From contig OZ024883.1 in the NCBI GenBank assembly GCA_964017185.1, positions 2,170,001 through 2,234,000 on the forward strand: a stretch of DNA of 64,000 nucleotides, in the 5' to 3' direction. Below the pieces are notes generated by a model, which had not been told where the DNA came from, searched no databases, and saw only the letters and a list, made by a program, of their open reading frames with translations. Both the position numbers and the translations under genes were made by a program. This DNA is from Rugalucina vietnamica (lineage: Eukaryota > Mollusca > Bivalvia > Lucinida > Lucinidae). Numbering within the stretch: position 1 is the stretch's first letter; each line of letters starts with the position of its first letter. Below, one piece after another: positions 33,048 to 42,962 of this stretch.

Positions 33048-33867
33048 TGTTATGTATGACAGTTACTTGTCGAAAGATGTGCATTCAGTACTGGTAAACT
33101 TCCCAAGGGAGTATGCCCAGGAAAGTATGATGTTATACATATGACGTTTGCTTGTTGTCCTTAGCAATTATTTACTTTTAGTGTCCCAAATATTGGACAT
33201 AAACAGGTTGTTTACTTCAGAATTTTCTAGAAATTTCAAATTGTTCTTTGACGGAAAAGTCCGGAAAAACCTGGAAAGATGTAGAATCTTCTAGAAAAAT
33301 CTTTTTTATGTCAAAAGAATATTGTGGAATTTTCTGGAAGGATAATGGCCTCTCTAGAATATTCCAGAACATTAAATTTTGGTAAACAACTTGTTGTTTT
33401 TAGTATATGATATCATAGAATTTGCTGGAAGAATCCTGAATGTTCCTCAGTGCTATATAAGGGCTACAAATTTTCATAAGGACAATCTTTGGGTACTGTT
33501 ACAATTAAGAAGTCAAAATCTATCTTACTGGAATTTAAACTTATTCTTGGATTACTTTGTGATATTCGATTCTGGATTGGGACATAGTGCTATTTTGAAA
33601 CAAACTTTAATTCTTGGGATCAGAAACTGATACAGACTTGTGTTAAAAAATTCTGAGGGACATTCAGACATTCTTTAAGGGAATTAACATCTTGAAAGGT
33701 ATTGTACATTCATTTTTGTTTGATTGTATATATGCTTTTGATTGTTTCACATGTAATTACTGGTTAAATCACTTCTAAATAGATTTGTTAAATTTTAAAC
33801 AAAGCTTGTTGCTGGCTAACCAACTTGTTGGTTTCCTTAATCTTCTAGTTACGCCTGGCACGTAACA
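33048..33867 (+). repeat. Gmr1-like 3' LTR (820 bp)
   Basis: Same length as the 5' LTR with about eight substitutions by eye. Followed by CTAC. The ORF inside (33379-33630) is not a gene. Confidence 0.92.
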
Positions 33868-34424
33868 CTACCGCCGTGAATCGTACTAATACCGTATCGA
33901 ACCGTACAAGCACCGTGAGCATTCGTTGTGCCATCGTGGTGAATCCTCATTGACCGTAGCGTTGCCGTCATGAATCGTCATTGATTCGTAGCGATACCTT
34001 ACAGACACCGTACTAAGATCGTGGACATTCTTTCTAGAATCGTAGAGATACTGAATATTTCCACTTTTCGCCACGATTCACCACGATCCATCTCGATTTT
34101 TTTTTGACCATGAGAAATCGGGGTGAATCGTGGTGAATCGTAGAGAAAATCGTGAATGTGTAAACGGGGCTTTACTAAACTACCTACCGACTACTGGCCA
34201 ACCTGTCTCTCTTATTAATACCTACTAGAGACTAGATAACCTGACGACGTTGGATTCCGTTTAAGTTTCGCCCTTGTTACTGGAATTTAACCGTGGCTAT
34301 TGACTTTTAAATTATACGCTTTTAACCAAGCCTGGGACTTATTGTGGTTACAAAGTGACATTATAATGTTATAAATATTGCCCAAATCAGCATAAGCTGT
34401 TGAGCCTGTATAGGCTGGATCCCT

Positions 34425-35000
34425 TCTACCAACCAACCAACCAATACCTACCTACCTACCTACCTGCCTACCTACCTACCCATCCACCCACCCACCTACC
34501 TACCTACCTACCTACCTACCTACCTACCTACATACATACATACATACCCACCCACCCACCCATCCACCCACCTACCTACCTACCTACCTACCTACCTCAA
34601 AATATTACCTACGAACCTACCTACCTACCTACCTACCTACCTACCTACCTACCTACCTACCTACCTACCCATCCACCCACCCACCTACCTACCTACCTAC
34701 CTACCTACCTACCTACATACATACATACATACCCACCCACCCACCCATCCATGCACCCATCTACCCATCTACCTACCTACCTACCTACCTCAAAATATTA
34801 CCTACGAACCTACCTACCTACCTTACCTACCTACCTACCTACCTAGCTTCGACCTGTTCTATATACCCACTGAGTTATCTACCTTTATACATACTTTCCT
34901 TCCTACTTAATCCCTACCTACCTACCTACCTACCTACCTACCTACCTACCTCCCTACCTACCTACCTACCTATCCATCTTCCTGTGTATCTATTTAGCTA
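34425..35000. repeat. CTAC/CCTA microsatellite with a 193-bp higher-order repeat
   Basis: Long CCTA runs with CATA and CCCA variants. An interruption CTCAAAATATTACCTACGAA occurs at 34596 and again at 34789, showing that a block of about 193 bp was duplicated. The predicted Tyr-Leu-Pro-Thr protein is an artefact. Confidence 0.92.
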
Positions 35001-35710
35001 CCCTCTATACTTACTACCCGCCAACCCATTCAACCAACTACGTAACCTGCTAACTCACACGGGTAACTTATGAACGTTCTACCTAAATAATATTTGTACT
35101 TCAAAATATCTACCTTCACCAATTATCCATACCCTGACTTGCTAATTACCTACCTACCCATACCCACCTAATTAGTCAGCGTAACAAGGAGCATATTCGC
35201 CAGCCAATGCACAATCCACTCTGTCAGTTATTGTTATTGAATCACAGCAGACTAAGGGCAATGACTGTGGTCTCGAAAATCTGACTAAACATGCTAAAGG
35301 TAAGCATGCCCTGGGATTGATACAATTAAATTCAAATTCGGAACCAAGACATAATGGCAATAGTCTTAGAACGGTCAGAAAAAAAACTGGAGGACGTAAA
35401 TAGATTTATCGGTGCCCTAATCATGACTCAATCCGTGATTTAAAACAATATTGATTTCGGTTCTCGTCAATGAAGCATCACAGAGAACAAAGTATGTCAG
35501 TTTGTTTGTTTGTACTACGCTTAAACGTCCCGTTCAACAATTTTTCAGTCATGTCGAGACGGAGCCAACGCTTCCATGTGTCTTGCTCAATGACACAACA
35601 CGGTGCCGCCTGTGGAAAATGTGTCATCACCCGTGATGAAGCAGAAACGAGGACTAATAGAAATCCCTCCAGTGATTTCATGTTTTTGGATGATGCTAGC
35701 TGGATGTTCA
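35001..35710. other. No gene recognised
   Basis: Short overlapping ORFs on both strands near 35,450-35,760 lack any domain or splice support. Residual CTAC words continue to about 35,170. Confidence 0.5.
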
Positions 35711-35993
35711 CATCAGGAAAACATATCCGTGAAATGAATACCCCCCATACCCCACTTATATAGTAAAAATGGGGTTTACAGGGGTATAATACCTTTTTCT
35801 TATTTTTGCTCTAAAACATAGTTTGTGGATACTCGTTAGAACCGCCTCGTCGAGGCGGTTCTAACGAATACCCACAATCTATGTTTTGGAGCAATAATAA
35901 GAAAAATAGGTATACCCCTGCATACCCCAGTTTTACTATTTAAAAGTGGGGTTTAAGGGGTATTCATTGCATGGATATGTTTTCCTGATGGGA
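35711..35993. mobile_element. Foldback element, ACCCACAATCTATG family, best full copy
   Basis: An almost complete palindrome of about 283 bp. It starts CATCAGGAAAACATATCC and ends with the complement. Inside are GAATACCCC / GGGGTATTC arms, then GAACCGCCTCG-TCGAGGCGGTTC at the centre. No coding capacity. Confidence 0.85.
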
Positions 35994-36692
35994 TTTCAAA
36001 TTTAATTGTATACCATTTATTCTTAATTTACACATTCGTAAATTTTGATTTTATACAGCCACTATTAAGAAATACGATTTTGGTGATTCGACCATGAGGC
36101 CCATCCTCTTTTTCTGACCATAAAGGATCTCAGTTTTATTTTTATTATTTATTGGAAAAACACGTCCAAAAGAGAGTTTGTCTGAATACACAGGCCAGAC
36201 AGCATGCTGCTGTTAATGAAAAATCTAATCGATAGATGGATTGCACTCTGACAGAGCAGCAAAAAATCCTCTAAAAGATAAATGCCATGCGAGACATCTT
36301 GGATTTCCATGTTTATTTGTACATACTAATCTGGTGTCTGAAAATGACGTTTTGTAGTATTAAGGGCACTAAATTGTGTTTAGAACGTGACAGCGAAAGA
36401 ATAATAAAAATGAAATATGAATGCTCACTCAGTATGTGTGCCAATTGTTCGGAGGATGCTTTGCGGCGGCTGAATTCAATATTTCCTAATTCGGAGATGT
36501 GAGAACTCTTACAGCCACATCTTCGAATCACTTTTCGTCTGCAAAAAGTGAGAATTTGGATGTTTGTTGTATCTTTTAAATAGATGGAAGCGAAGATGAA
36601 AGCGAAATAATTAGCAGGCAATTTTAGTGTTTTTATTGTGTGAATGACACTTTAATTATGCTTTGCCTTGACTAAGTAGATAGAGCAGTACA
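35994..36692. other. Upstream region of the DUF229 gene
   Basis: AT-rich, no repeat family seen. AGAGCAG just before the start ATG could be a splice acceptor for a 5' untranslated exon; no TATA box stands out. Confidence 0.4.
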
Positions 36693-38729
36693 ATGGAAAG
36701 AGGATACTCAGGCATTAGGCGCCTCTGGAAGTACCAGTGTAGCAAACGACGTCGGACATTTTCGTGTGTTTGTGCACTGATATTTATCTCTATGGCGGTG
36801 TATCTTATATATGACATCTCTTTGTCGTCTGACTTTAGATCGCGAGGCTTTTATGACAACGCCACAACTTCGGAATTCTACAAAACAACCTCGAGGAACA
36901 GAGATAATACTGCAAGTGCAACGTATGAAAATACCAGTCACTATTCAAGACAGAATTGTGTTCATCCTGAACTTACTTTATGGAACAGTGACGTCAGAAA
37001 TTATCTGCACGAGACCGAACCCATCGTCTGCCACAGTGATGTGGAATGGGTTTACACAAAAGAAGGAAAAGTATATATTTCCGATGTGGCGGTAAAGAAA
37101 CACGGGAATATAACTTGTGCCTATGCTGCGATTGTAAACAAGAACGACGCAGCGTCAGTTAAACAGATGAAAAGACCGATGCTGAACGGTTCACTTCTGG
37201 AGTCAGACGCATTCAAAGTTTCCTGCAAATCTACCAGTGGGTCGAAATATGCAAACATTCATGCGTGCATTTCTATACAAGACAGCAAACGCAGAATGAT
37301 ATCAAAACGCCAGGAGAATAAAATTGACTCTAAACCAAACGTTCTGATCTTTGGCTTTGATTCAGTATCTAGGCACATGTTTCAACGTCTTCTACCAGAA
37401 ACTCACAAATATTTCACACGGAACCTCGGTGGGCATATTCTAGAAGGATACAATATTGTTGGAGATGGGACGCCGCAAGCACTTCTCCCTATACTAACCG
37501 GAAAATCCGAGACAGAAATACCGGAAGTCAGGCGAGGACAGAAAGGTGCAAAGCACGTGGACGAGGCTGTAACATTTATTTGGACAAAGTACCAGAAGGA
37601 AGGTTATATCACACAATGGGGTGAAGATATGGCCAATGTTGGAACATTCAATCTGCGCATGCTCGGATTTAAGAAACAACCGGTTGATCATTATATGAGA
37701 CCATTTTACCTCTCCGCCATTCCAATTTACAACCGGTTCTTGCCAAACTGCTTAGGGTCACGCGGTAGACATCAAGTGTTTATTGATTGGATAAAAGAAG
37801 GCCTCACGACAAACAAAGGAAACAGAATGTTCACATTTGGATTTTTCGGCGAACTCTCACACGATGACAATAACAAACTTGCACTAGCGGATAAGGACGT
37901 TGTCGCCTTTTTAAAATTTCTACAGAATGATGGTCATTTAGAAAACACTGTGCTTATTCTTATGAGTGATCATGGGGTTCGTTTCGGGAGTTTCCGGAAA
38001 ACAGAACAGGGAAAACTTGAAGAACGGATGCCTTACTTTGGATTTCGTTTTCCAGACTGGTTCAGGCGAAAGTTTCCCCGGCATATTGAAAATTTCAAAG
38101 TCAATACAAAACGTCTTGTGACACCTTTTGATGTCCATGAAACATTGCTTGATATCCTGTATCTTTCAGAATCAGCTCCAGATATCGGATCGCTTTTCTC
38201 AAGAGGCATCAGTCTTTTCAAAGAGGTTCCTCGTGCAAGGACGTGCGCACATGCATCAATAGAACCTCATTTTTGCGCGTGCTTACAATGGACCAAAACT
38301 TCCATTAACGATGAACATGTACACAAAGCAACACGGTCTGTTCTGAAACTTATAAACAAGTCTTTGAAAAAATTCAAAAAACAATGTTACGAATTAAAGT
38401 TACGGAAAATAAAGCGGGCAATATCTTTTACAACTAATGATGATGTTTTAAAATACAGAGGCAGTAAGGACTATGACGGACGTGTACCCGATCTAACAGA
38501 CCATCTTCAACCGAAAAAGATTTTATATCAAATTACTTTTGAAACGACCCCTGGTTTAGGGTTGTTCGAGGCAACGGTGTCAAGAAATCTAGAAACAAAT
38601 GTCTTCACGCCAAATGAGAAAGAAATAAGTCGACTCAATATGTACGGAAAGGCAGCGGATTGTATAATAAGGAAGGCACCGAAACTGAGGCCGTACTGCC
38701 TATGCAAACCTGCCCAAACAGCACCATAA
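36693..38729 (+). CDS. DUF229 membrane protein (alkaline-phosphatase-like fold)
   Basis: 678 codons in one open exon. Residues 1-22 are short, basic and cytosolic-looking; 23-42 are a hydrophobic signal anchor, giving a type II membrane protein with a lumenal or extracellular catalytic domain. The DUF229 domain starts at about 216 (NVLIFGFDSVSRHMF, candidate metal ligand Asp223), continues through GDGTPQALLPILTGK (candidate nucleophile Thr) and MSDHGVRFG (Asp426, His427), and ends in a Cys-containing tail (KAADCIIRKAPKLRPYCLCK). The DUF229 fold resembles sulfatases and phosphodiesterases; the substrate is unknown. The length is typical. Decayed copies of its 3' end follow downstream. Confidence 0.88.
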   Translation: MERGYSGIRRLWKYQCSKRRRTFSCVCALIFISMAVYLIYDISLSSDFRSRGFYDNATTSEFYKTTSRNRDNTASATYENTSHYSRQNCVHPELTLWNSDVRNYLHETEPIVCHSDVEWVYTKEGKVYISDVAVKKHGNITCAYAAIVNKNDAASVKQMKRPMLNGSLLESDAFKVSCKSTSGSKYANIHACISIQDSKRRMISKRQENKIDSKPNVLIFGFDSVSRHMFQRLLPETHKYFTRNLGGHILEGYNIVGDGTPQALLPILTGKSETEIPEVRRGQKGAKHVDEAVTFIWTKYQKEGYITQWGEDMANVGTFNLRMLGFKKQPVDHYMRPFYLSAIPIYNRFLPNCLGSRGRHQVFIDWIKEGLTTNKGNRMFTFGFFGELSHDDNNKLALADKDVVAFLKFLQNDGHLENTVLILMSDHGVRFGSFRKTEQGKLEERMPYFGFRFPDWFRRKFPRHIENFKVNTKRLVTPFDVHETLLDILYLSESAPDIGSLFSRGISLFKEVPRARTCAHASIEPHFCACLQWTKTSINDEHVHKATRSVLKLINKSLKKFKKQCYELKLRKIKRAISFTTNDDVLKYRGSKDYDGRVPDLTDHLQPKKILYQITFETTPGLGLFEATVSRNLETNVFTPNEKEISRLNMYGKAADCIIRKAPKLRPYCLCKPAQTAP

Positions 38730-39102
38730 CACGACGATAGTGTCCTCTAAAATAATGCCAGTTTTTAGTTAATTATCATATATATTTTCATAAAATGCTT
38801 TGTTCATAAACCTGTACCAAGGATGCGAGATAATTCTAATAAGTGCACCCACAAAGTTCTAAAAGAAACCTGGGGAAATCTGCGCACAGCCAAAGAGGCT
38901 ATATGGGGTTGTAAAACAGTTAAAAATTGCTGCAGTTGTCTAACATACAATGTAACGATCATGTTGTCTAATGTCCAGAATTTAACATGATTTAATTGTT
39001 AGATTTATTTTTTTACCTTTGTTGGTTTGTCACGGTCATGCGATTGTAAAATAATATTTTAACCGTGGCAATTCTAAATTGTTGCTTACATTTACCTTTT
39101 AA

Positions 39103-39690
39103 TATCAAATTACTTTTGAAACGACCCCTGGTTTAGGGTTGTTCGAGTCAACGGTGGCAAGAAATCTAGAAACAAATACGTCTTCACACCAAATGAGAAC
39201 TTAATATGTACGGAAAGGCTGCGGATTGCATCTTAAGGAAGGCACTGAAACTGAGACCGTACTGCCTATGCAAACCTGCCCAAACAGCACCATATATTAT
39301 TGTACCTCGTACACCAATGCAAAATAGGGGCGATACTGAGTGGCAACTGAAATGATTTTCCAATTTTTAGTTAATTAGCTTTGTTCATAAACCTGTTCCA
39401 GGGATGCGAGATGATTCTAATAAGTGTACACACAATGTTTAAAAAGAAACGTGGAAAATCTGTGCACAATCAAAGAGGATATACGTTTTACATTGAGATG
39501 TAAAACAGTTAAAATTCACTGCAGTTGTCTAACATACAGTGTAACGATCATGTTGTCTATTGTCCAAAATTATCCATGATTTTAATTAATAGATTTATCT
39601 TTTTGCCTCGGATCAGACGATTGTAAAATAATATTTTAACTGTGTCAATTCTTGATTGTTGCTTACATTTACCTTTTTATATCAGATGAC
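39103..39690 (+). pseudogene. Duplicate of the DUF229 gene 3' end, copy 2
   Basis: From about 39103 the sequence repeats the last 200 bp or so of the DUF229 coding region (TCAAATTACTTTTGAAACGA, then the Cys-rich tail codons) and its 3' flank (CATAAACCTGTTCCAGGGAT), about 580 bp after the original. A deletion and frame changes show that it is not coding. Confidence 0.85.
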
Positions 39691-39807
39691 ATCAGCCACT
39701 TTGATTATTGTAATCAAAGGAAAATGTTTGACACCTCGTGTTTTGGAATGGGACTTTCGTTCTAATTTCGCCATTTCCTGATTGTCGCTAACATTTAGCT
39801 TTTTATA

Positions 39808-39905
39808 TCAAATGACATTTGAAACAACCCCTGGACTAGAAATCTGGAGACAAATGCTTACACTCCAAATGAGGACGTGATAAGTAGACTTACGCACATC
39901 AGCCA
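39808..39905 (+). pseudogene. DUF229 3'-end fragment, copy 3
   Basis: An older partial copy: TTTGAAACAACCCCTGGACT, then codons resembling TPNEDVISRL. It ends where the hammerhead-bearing repeat begins. Confidence 0.7.
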
Positions 39906-40215
39906 CAGTGCAGATTATATTTTCCTATTGGTCCTTTATCAGTGAGGATATTGAGAAATCAGAAAGGCCTTTATCATTTTCTAACCGACGTTTAATGCAT
40001 TTGGCCCTTTTGGATAATACTAGTTTTTTGTATCGAATACCTTGTTGAAAGATTTAAAATTATAGTAAATCTCTTTGGCTCCATGTTGCCAATTCTAAAG
40101 GGTCACTGACGAAGCTTTTATAGCCGAAACCGCGGTATGGCCCATCACATTTCTCATTAATGTGCTCACTGCTCTTAAAGGATCTCAGTTTTCATTTTAT
40201 TTGCTATTATTGCAG
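39906..40215 (+). mobile_element. Hammerhead-bearing repeat, copy A
   Basis: Begins GCAGATTATATTTTCC, contains the ribozyme at 40100-40143, and ends AAAGGATCTCAGTTTTCATT. In direct tandem with copy B. The same family occurs at 41318-41550 (minus), 41850-42080 (minus), 42640-42960, 50744-50963 and 58270-58390. Confidence 0.75.
40100..40143 (+). ncRNA. Type I hammerhead ribozyme, copy A
   Basis: Stem I is GGGTCA (40100-40105) with TGGCCC (40138-40143). The core CTGACGA (40106-40112) is intact. Stem II pairs 114-116 with 122-124; the outer position is an A-C mismatch. GAAA is at 40126-40129. Stem III is the minimal ACC/GGT pair. Predicted cleavage after A40137. Found by reading; not folded by software. 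Confidence 0.8.
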
Positions 40216-40573
40216 CTTGTGTTGCGCCCTAAAACGTCTCCCAGTACATCATTCATAGTGCAGATTATATTTTCCTTTTGGTCCTTTAAGATCAGCGAGG
40301 ATATTGAGAAATCAGAAATTTATTATCGGTTTAGATACACGTTCTAGCCAACGTTTAATGTAGTTGATCCTTTTTGGATAATACTATTTTTGTAACGAAT
40401 ACCTTGTATAAAGTTTTACAATTATAGTTATTCTCTTTGGCTCCATGTTGCCAATTCTGAAGGGTCGCTGACGAAGCTTTAATAGCCGAAACCGCGGTAT
40501 GGCCCGTCACATTGCGCATTGATGTGCTCACTGCTCTTAAAGGATCTCAGTTTTTATTTTATTACGTAATTTG
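40216..40573 (+). mobile_element. Hammerhead-bearing repeat, copy B
   Basis: Direct repeat of copy A, offset by about 350-360 bp. It ends CTCAGTTTTTATTTT and is followed by the DUF229 fragment and Penelope-like coding sequence, as expected for a terminal repeat of such an element. Confidence 0.72.
40462..40505 (+). ncRNA. Type I hammerhead ribozyme, copy B
   Basis: Stem I is GGGTCG (40462-40467) with TGGCCC (40500-40505), one G-U pair. The core CTGACGA, GAAA and minimal stem III are intact. Predicted cleavage after A40499, 362 nt from the site in copy A. Confidence 0.8.
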
Positions 40574-40645
40574 TATGGGGAGGCAGCGGATTGCATTATT
40601 AATACTGTGCCGAAACTGCGACCGTACTCCATTTGTACGCCTGAC
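40574..40645 (+). pseudogene. DUF229 tail fragment, copy 4
   Basis: TATGGGGAGGCAGCGGATTG and CGAAACTGCGACCGTACTCC match the end of the DUF229 gene (YGKAADC, KLRPYC). It sits directly between a hammerhead repeat and Penelope-like coding sequence. Confidence 0.65.
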
Positions 40646-41317
40646 ACCCGGGCCTGACAAAACATTACCATTACACGCCTGTGACACTTCGATATTTTCA
40701 TCCGACAGAAAAAACAAACACATACTTTCGTACATTTTAAACAGCGTGGAATCTGGCATTAACAAACATGCACCTCCAAGTCCGAAGCATTACAACCTCA
40801 AACCTTGCAGTCTACAAAAAAGAAATAAACGATATAATAATAAAGCCTGCCGATCAAGGATTATCTGTTGTTGTCATTGACAAGCAGCATTATGTCTCAA
40901 AAGGTAAAAGGCAACTGAATGATTCAAACATATACGAAGTTCTTGACCATGACCCCATGATGGGTTTTGCAAAGGAAGTTTCTGATGTTATTTTTGACAG
41001 GAGTAAGGGCGACTATATCAGTGACAAATGTCGTCTATTTGACTGTAAACCAACCGAAAGCATGAGTACTAGTATTTTATCCTCTACCTAAGATCCACAA
41101 AGCTGGAAAACCCCGGACATCTCAATGTCTGTCTTGTCGGTGGACCAATAGAGAAAATATCAGAATTTTCAGAGCTGCATCTACAACATCATGTTCTGAA
41201 CGTTTCATCCTACTTGCATGATAACAAAGACTTCTTGAGAAGGCTGATGCGTCCACCCCTACCGAAACAGTGCTTGTGTCGATGGATGTTACGTCCGTCT
41301 ATACGACTACATTCTAT
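40646..41317 (+). pseudogene. Penelope-like reverse transcriptase, N-terminal remnant
   Basis: The reading frame contains EINDIIIKPADQGLSVVVID, then YVSKGKRQLND, IYEVLDHDP and, in shifted frames, a PKIHKAGKP-like and a GPIEKISEF-like block and LHDNKDFLRRL. This order (KPADKG...RQLxD...YxxLxxDP...IHK) is diagnostic of Penelope-like RTs. Multiple frameshifts; it ends where a minus-strand hammerhead repeat begins. Confidence 0.78.
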
Positions 41318-41550
41318 CAAATAAAAATAAAACTGAGATCCTTTAAGAGCAGTGAGCATATAAATGAGAAAAGTGATGGGCCAATTTTGCAATTTTCAAC
41401 AGGATAGTCGATACAAAGACTGGTATTATCCAAACAGAACCAAATATAAAAAACATTGGATAGAAAATGAGTCTAAACCGATAATGAATTTCTGATCCCT
41501 CAGAAAACCTTCGCTGATCTCAACGGACCAAAAGGAAAATATAATCTGCA
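41318..41550 (-). mobile_element. Hammerhead repeat copy C, ribozyme deleted
   Basis: Minus-strand copy with both outer parts present (AAAGGATCTCAGTTTTATTT end, TGCAGATTATATTTTCC start). About 90 nt covering the 5' part of the ribozyme are missing, so TGGCCC (41378-41383) directly follows upstream sequence. Confidence 0.72.
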
Positions 41551-41595
41551 ATGTGGATGATGTACGGGGAGACTTTTTACATTCTTTCAAAAGGT

Positions 41596-41849
41596 ACAAG
41601 TAGGCGAAGATCAGGAAAAGGCGCAATCAGAAAAAGATTCCCACTCCAAATACCGAGGTGGGAGAAAAACTAAATTAACAATGAGGCACCCACACCATGA
41701 AAACATACCGTATGCCGAATGAGCAGCTATTTTCCCAATAGTGGCCACTCAGTTACCTAAACTTAACTACAACTATGAAAACATACATAAGGAGCCAACA
41801 GCACAAACATTTTAAACACCAAGACATAAAACAAAAAGAACCACCACAG
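41596..41849 (-). repeat. Retroelement tail family, minus-strand copy
   Basis: Contains GATCAGGAAAAGGCGCAATC, GAATGAGCAGCTATTTTCCC and ACATAAGGAGCCAACAGCAC, in the order seen in reverse at 60,600-60,870, where it follows reverse transcriptase coding sequence. Confidence 0.75.
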
Positions 41850-42080
41850 AATAAAAATAAAACTGAGATCCTTTAAGAGCAGTGAGCATATTTTTGAGAA
41901 AGGTAATGGGCCATACCGCGGTTTCGGCTATTCAAGCCTCGTCATTGACCCTTTAGATTTGGCAACATGGAGCCAAAGAGAGTAACAGTATTTTTTCAAC
42001 TTTCAGCAGGCTAGTCGATTCAAAGACTAGTATAATCAAAATGGGGCCAAATATTTTGAACGTTGGTTAGAAGTATCCCC
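41850..42080 (-). mobile_element. Hammerhead repeat, copy D
   Basis: Minus-strand copy abutting the tail-family repeat. It holds the ribozyme at 41908-41951. Confidence 0.72.
41908..41951 (-). ncRNA. Hammerhead ribozyme copy D (core C3 changed)
   Basis: Stem I GGGTCA/TGGCCC and stem II GGCT/AGCC are complete, and GAAA is present. The core reads ATGACGA, so the conserved C3 is A; activity is unlikely. Confidence 0.7.
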
Positions 42081-42335
42081 TTGGAACGATCAGTAATATA
42101 AAATTACTTGCGGGCTTAAATCGATTTTTCATGGCCATAACCTCACCCTCAGCTTCTGCAGTGGTTCATAACATTTAGTTAGTTATTCGGTCCTCGTGCT
42201 GAAACTCTAACTAGTCAATGAATCATCAAGAACAAACAAATAAATCATGATAAACATCCTGATGAATCAAAAACGAGGACTCACAGATTGAGTAAGCTAC
42301 CCGACGATGGGGATCCCTGGGCGCCGAATAACTTC
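42081..42335 (-). repeat. Retroelement tail family, minus-strand copy (5' portion)
   Basis: Shares GGCCATAACCTCACCCTCAG, CAAGAACAAACAAATAAATC and GATGGGGATCCCTGGGCGCC with 57,480-57,690 and with the reverse strand of 60,380-60,600. Confidence 0.72.
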
Positions 42336-42639
42336 TAAGACGGTATCTAAGTGAGAAAAGTGGACAGTCAAGGATCTGGCGACGCATTTTCAGATTAAAC
42401 TTCTAATATTGGTTTTCAGTGGTAATTACTTTGAATCAGTCAACGACAGATACTATCTGTAAAATCAAAGGACGGCAATGGGTACAAACATGGCTCCATT
42501 ATACACCAACATATGTATACACGATTAAGCAAGCGAAACAACTCTTACAGTCGGTTACCTTGAAAGCATATTCATGATTCAGGTTTATAGATAGCAACTG
42601 CATGATGTAGATACATGGCAGAGGGACAATAGAAACATT

Positions 42640-42960
42640 TCATAGTGCATGTTATATTTTCGTTTTGGTCCCTTGAGATCAGCGAGGATATTCTGAGAAA
42701 TCAGAAATTTATTATCGGTTAAGATTCATTTTCTTACCAATGTTTAATATATTTGATCCCATTTAGATGATACTAGTCTTTGTATCGACTACTCTGTTGA
42801 AAGTAACAAAATTTCAGTAATTCACTTTGGCTCCATGTTGCCAAATCTAAAGGGTCACTTACGAGACTTAAATAATCGAAACCGCGGTATGGCCCACCCT
42901 TTTTCCCATTAATGTGTTCACTGCTTTTAAAGGATCTCAGTTTTATTTTTCTTTTACTCG
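42640..42960 (+). mobile_element. Hammerhead repeat, copy E
   Basis: Full-length plus-strand copy: TGCATGTTATATTTTCGTTT start, AAAGGATCTCAGTTTTATTT end. Followed directly by Penelope-like RT sequence. Confidence 0.75.
42852..42895 (+). ncRNA. Hammerhead ribozyme copy E (core G5 changed)
   Basis: Stem I GGGTCA/TGGCCC is intact. The core reads CTTACGA, with the essential G5 lost at 42860. Stem II is weakened. Confidence 0.68.
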
Positions 42961-42962
42961 CG

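Larger units (their letters stand above)
18858..33867 (+). mobile_element. Gmr1-like Ty3/gypsy retrotransposon, interrupted and frameshifted
   Basis: Flanked by 820-bp LTRs (TGTTATG...CGTAACA) and a 4-bp CTAC duplication. Internal order is gag, protease, integrase, reverse transcriptase, RNase H: the integrase-first arrangement characteristic of Gmr1-like elements. The copy is split between RT and RNase H by the element at 24142-32316. It has frame disruptions near 22,005, 22,315 and 23,985, so it is defective. The LTRs differ at about eight positions by eye (roughly 1%). Confidence 0.9.
14928..34172. mobile_element. Host TIR element (about 740 bp) split by nested insertions
   Basis: A 27-bp perfect TIR begins AAGCCCCGTTTACACATTC at 14928-14954 and is mirrored at 34146-34172. 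What remains of the element itself is 14928-15035, 18541-18857 and 33868-34172, all built of the same ATCGTGGTGAATCGTAG-like degenerate words. A LINE occupies the first gap and a Gmr1-like element the second. Superfamily unknown; no clear target-site duplication. Confidence 0.75.

Noticed and set aside
34400-34846. 148-aa Tyr/Leu/Pro/Thr-rich ORF
   Set aside because: Translation of a CTAC microsatellite; no start context, domain or splice support.
40562-40880. Real gene in ORFs over the hammerhead/Penelope junction
   Set aside because: Frames combine a DUF229 scrap, repeat ends and a frameshifted RT; no intact product.
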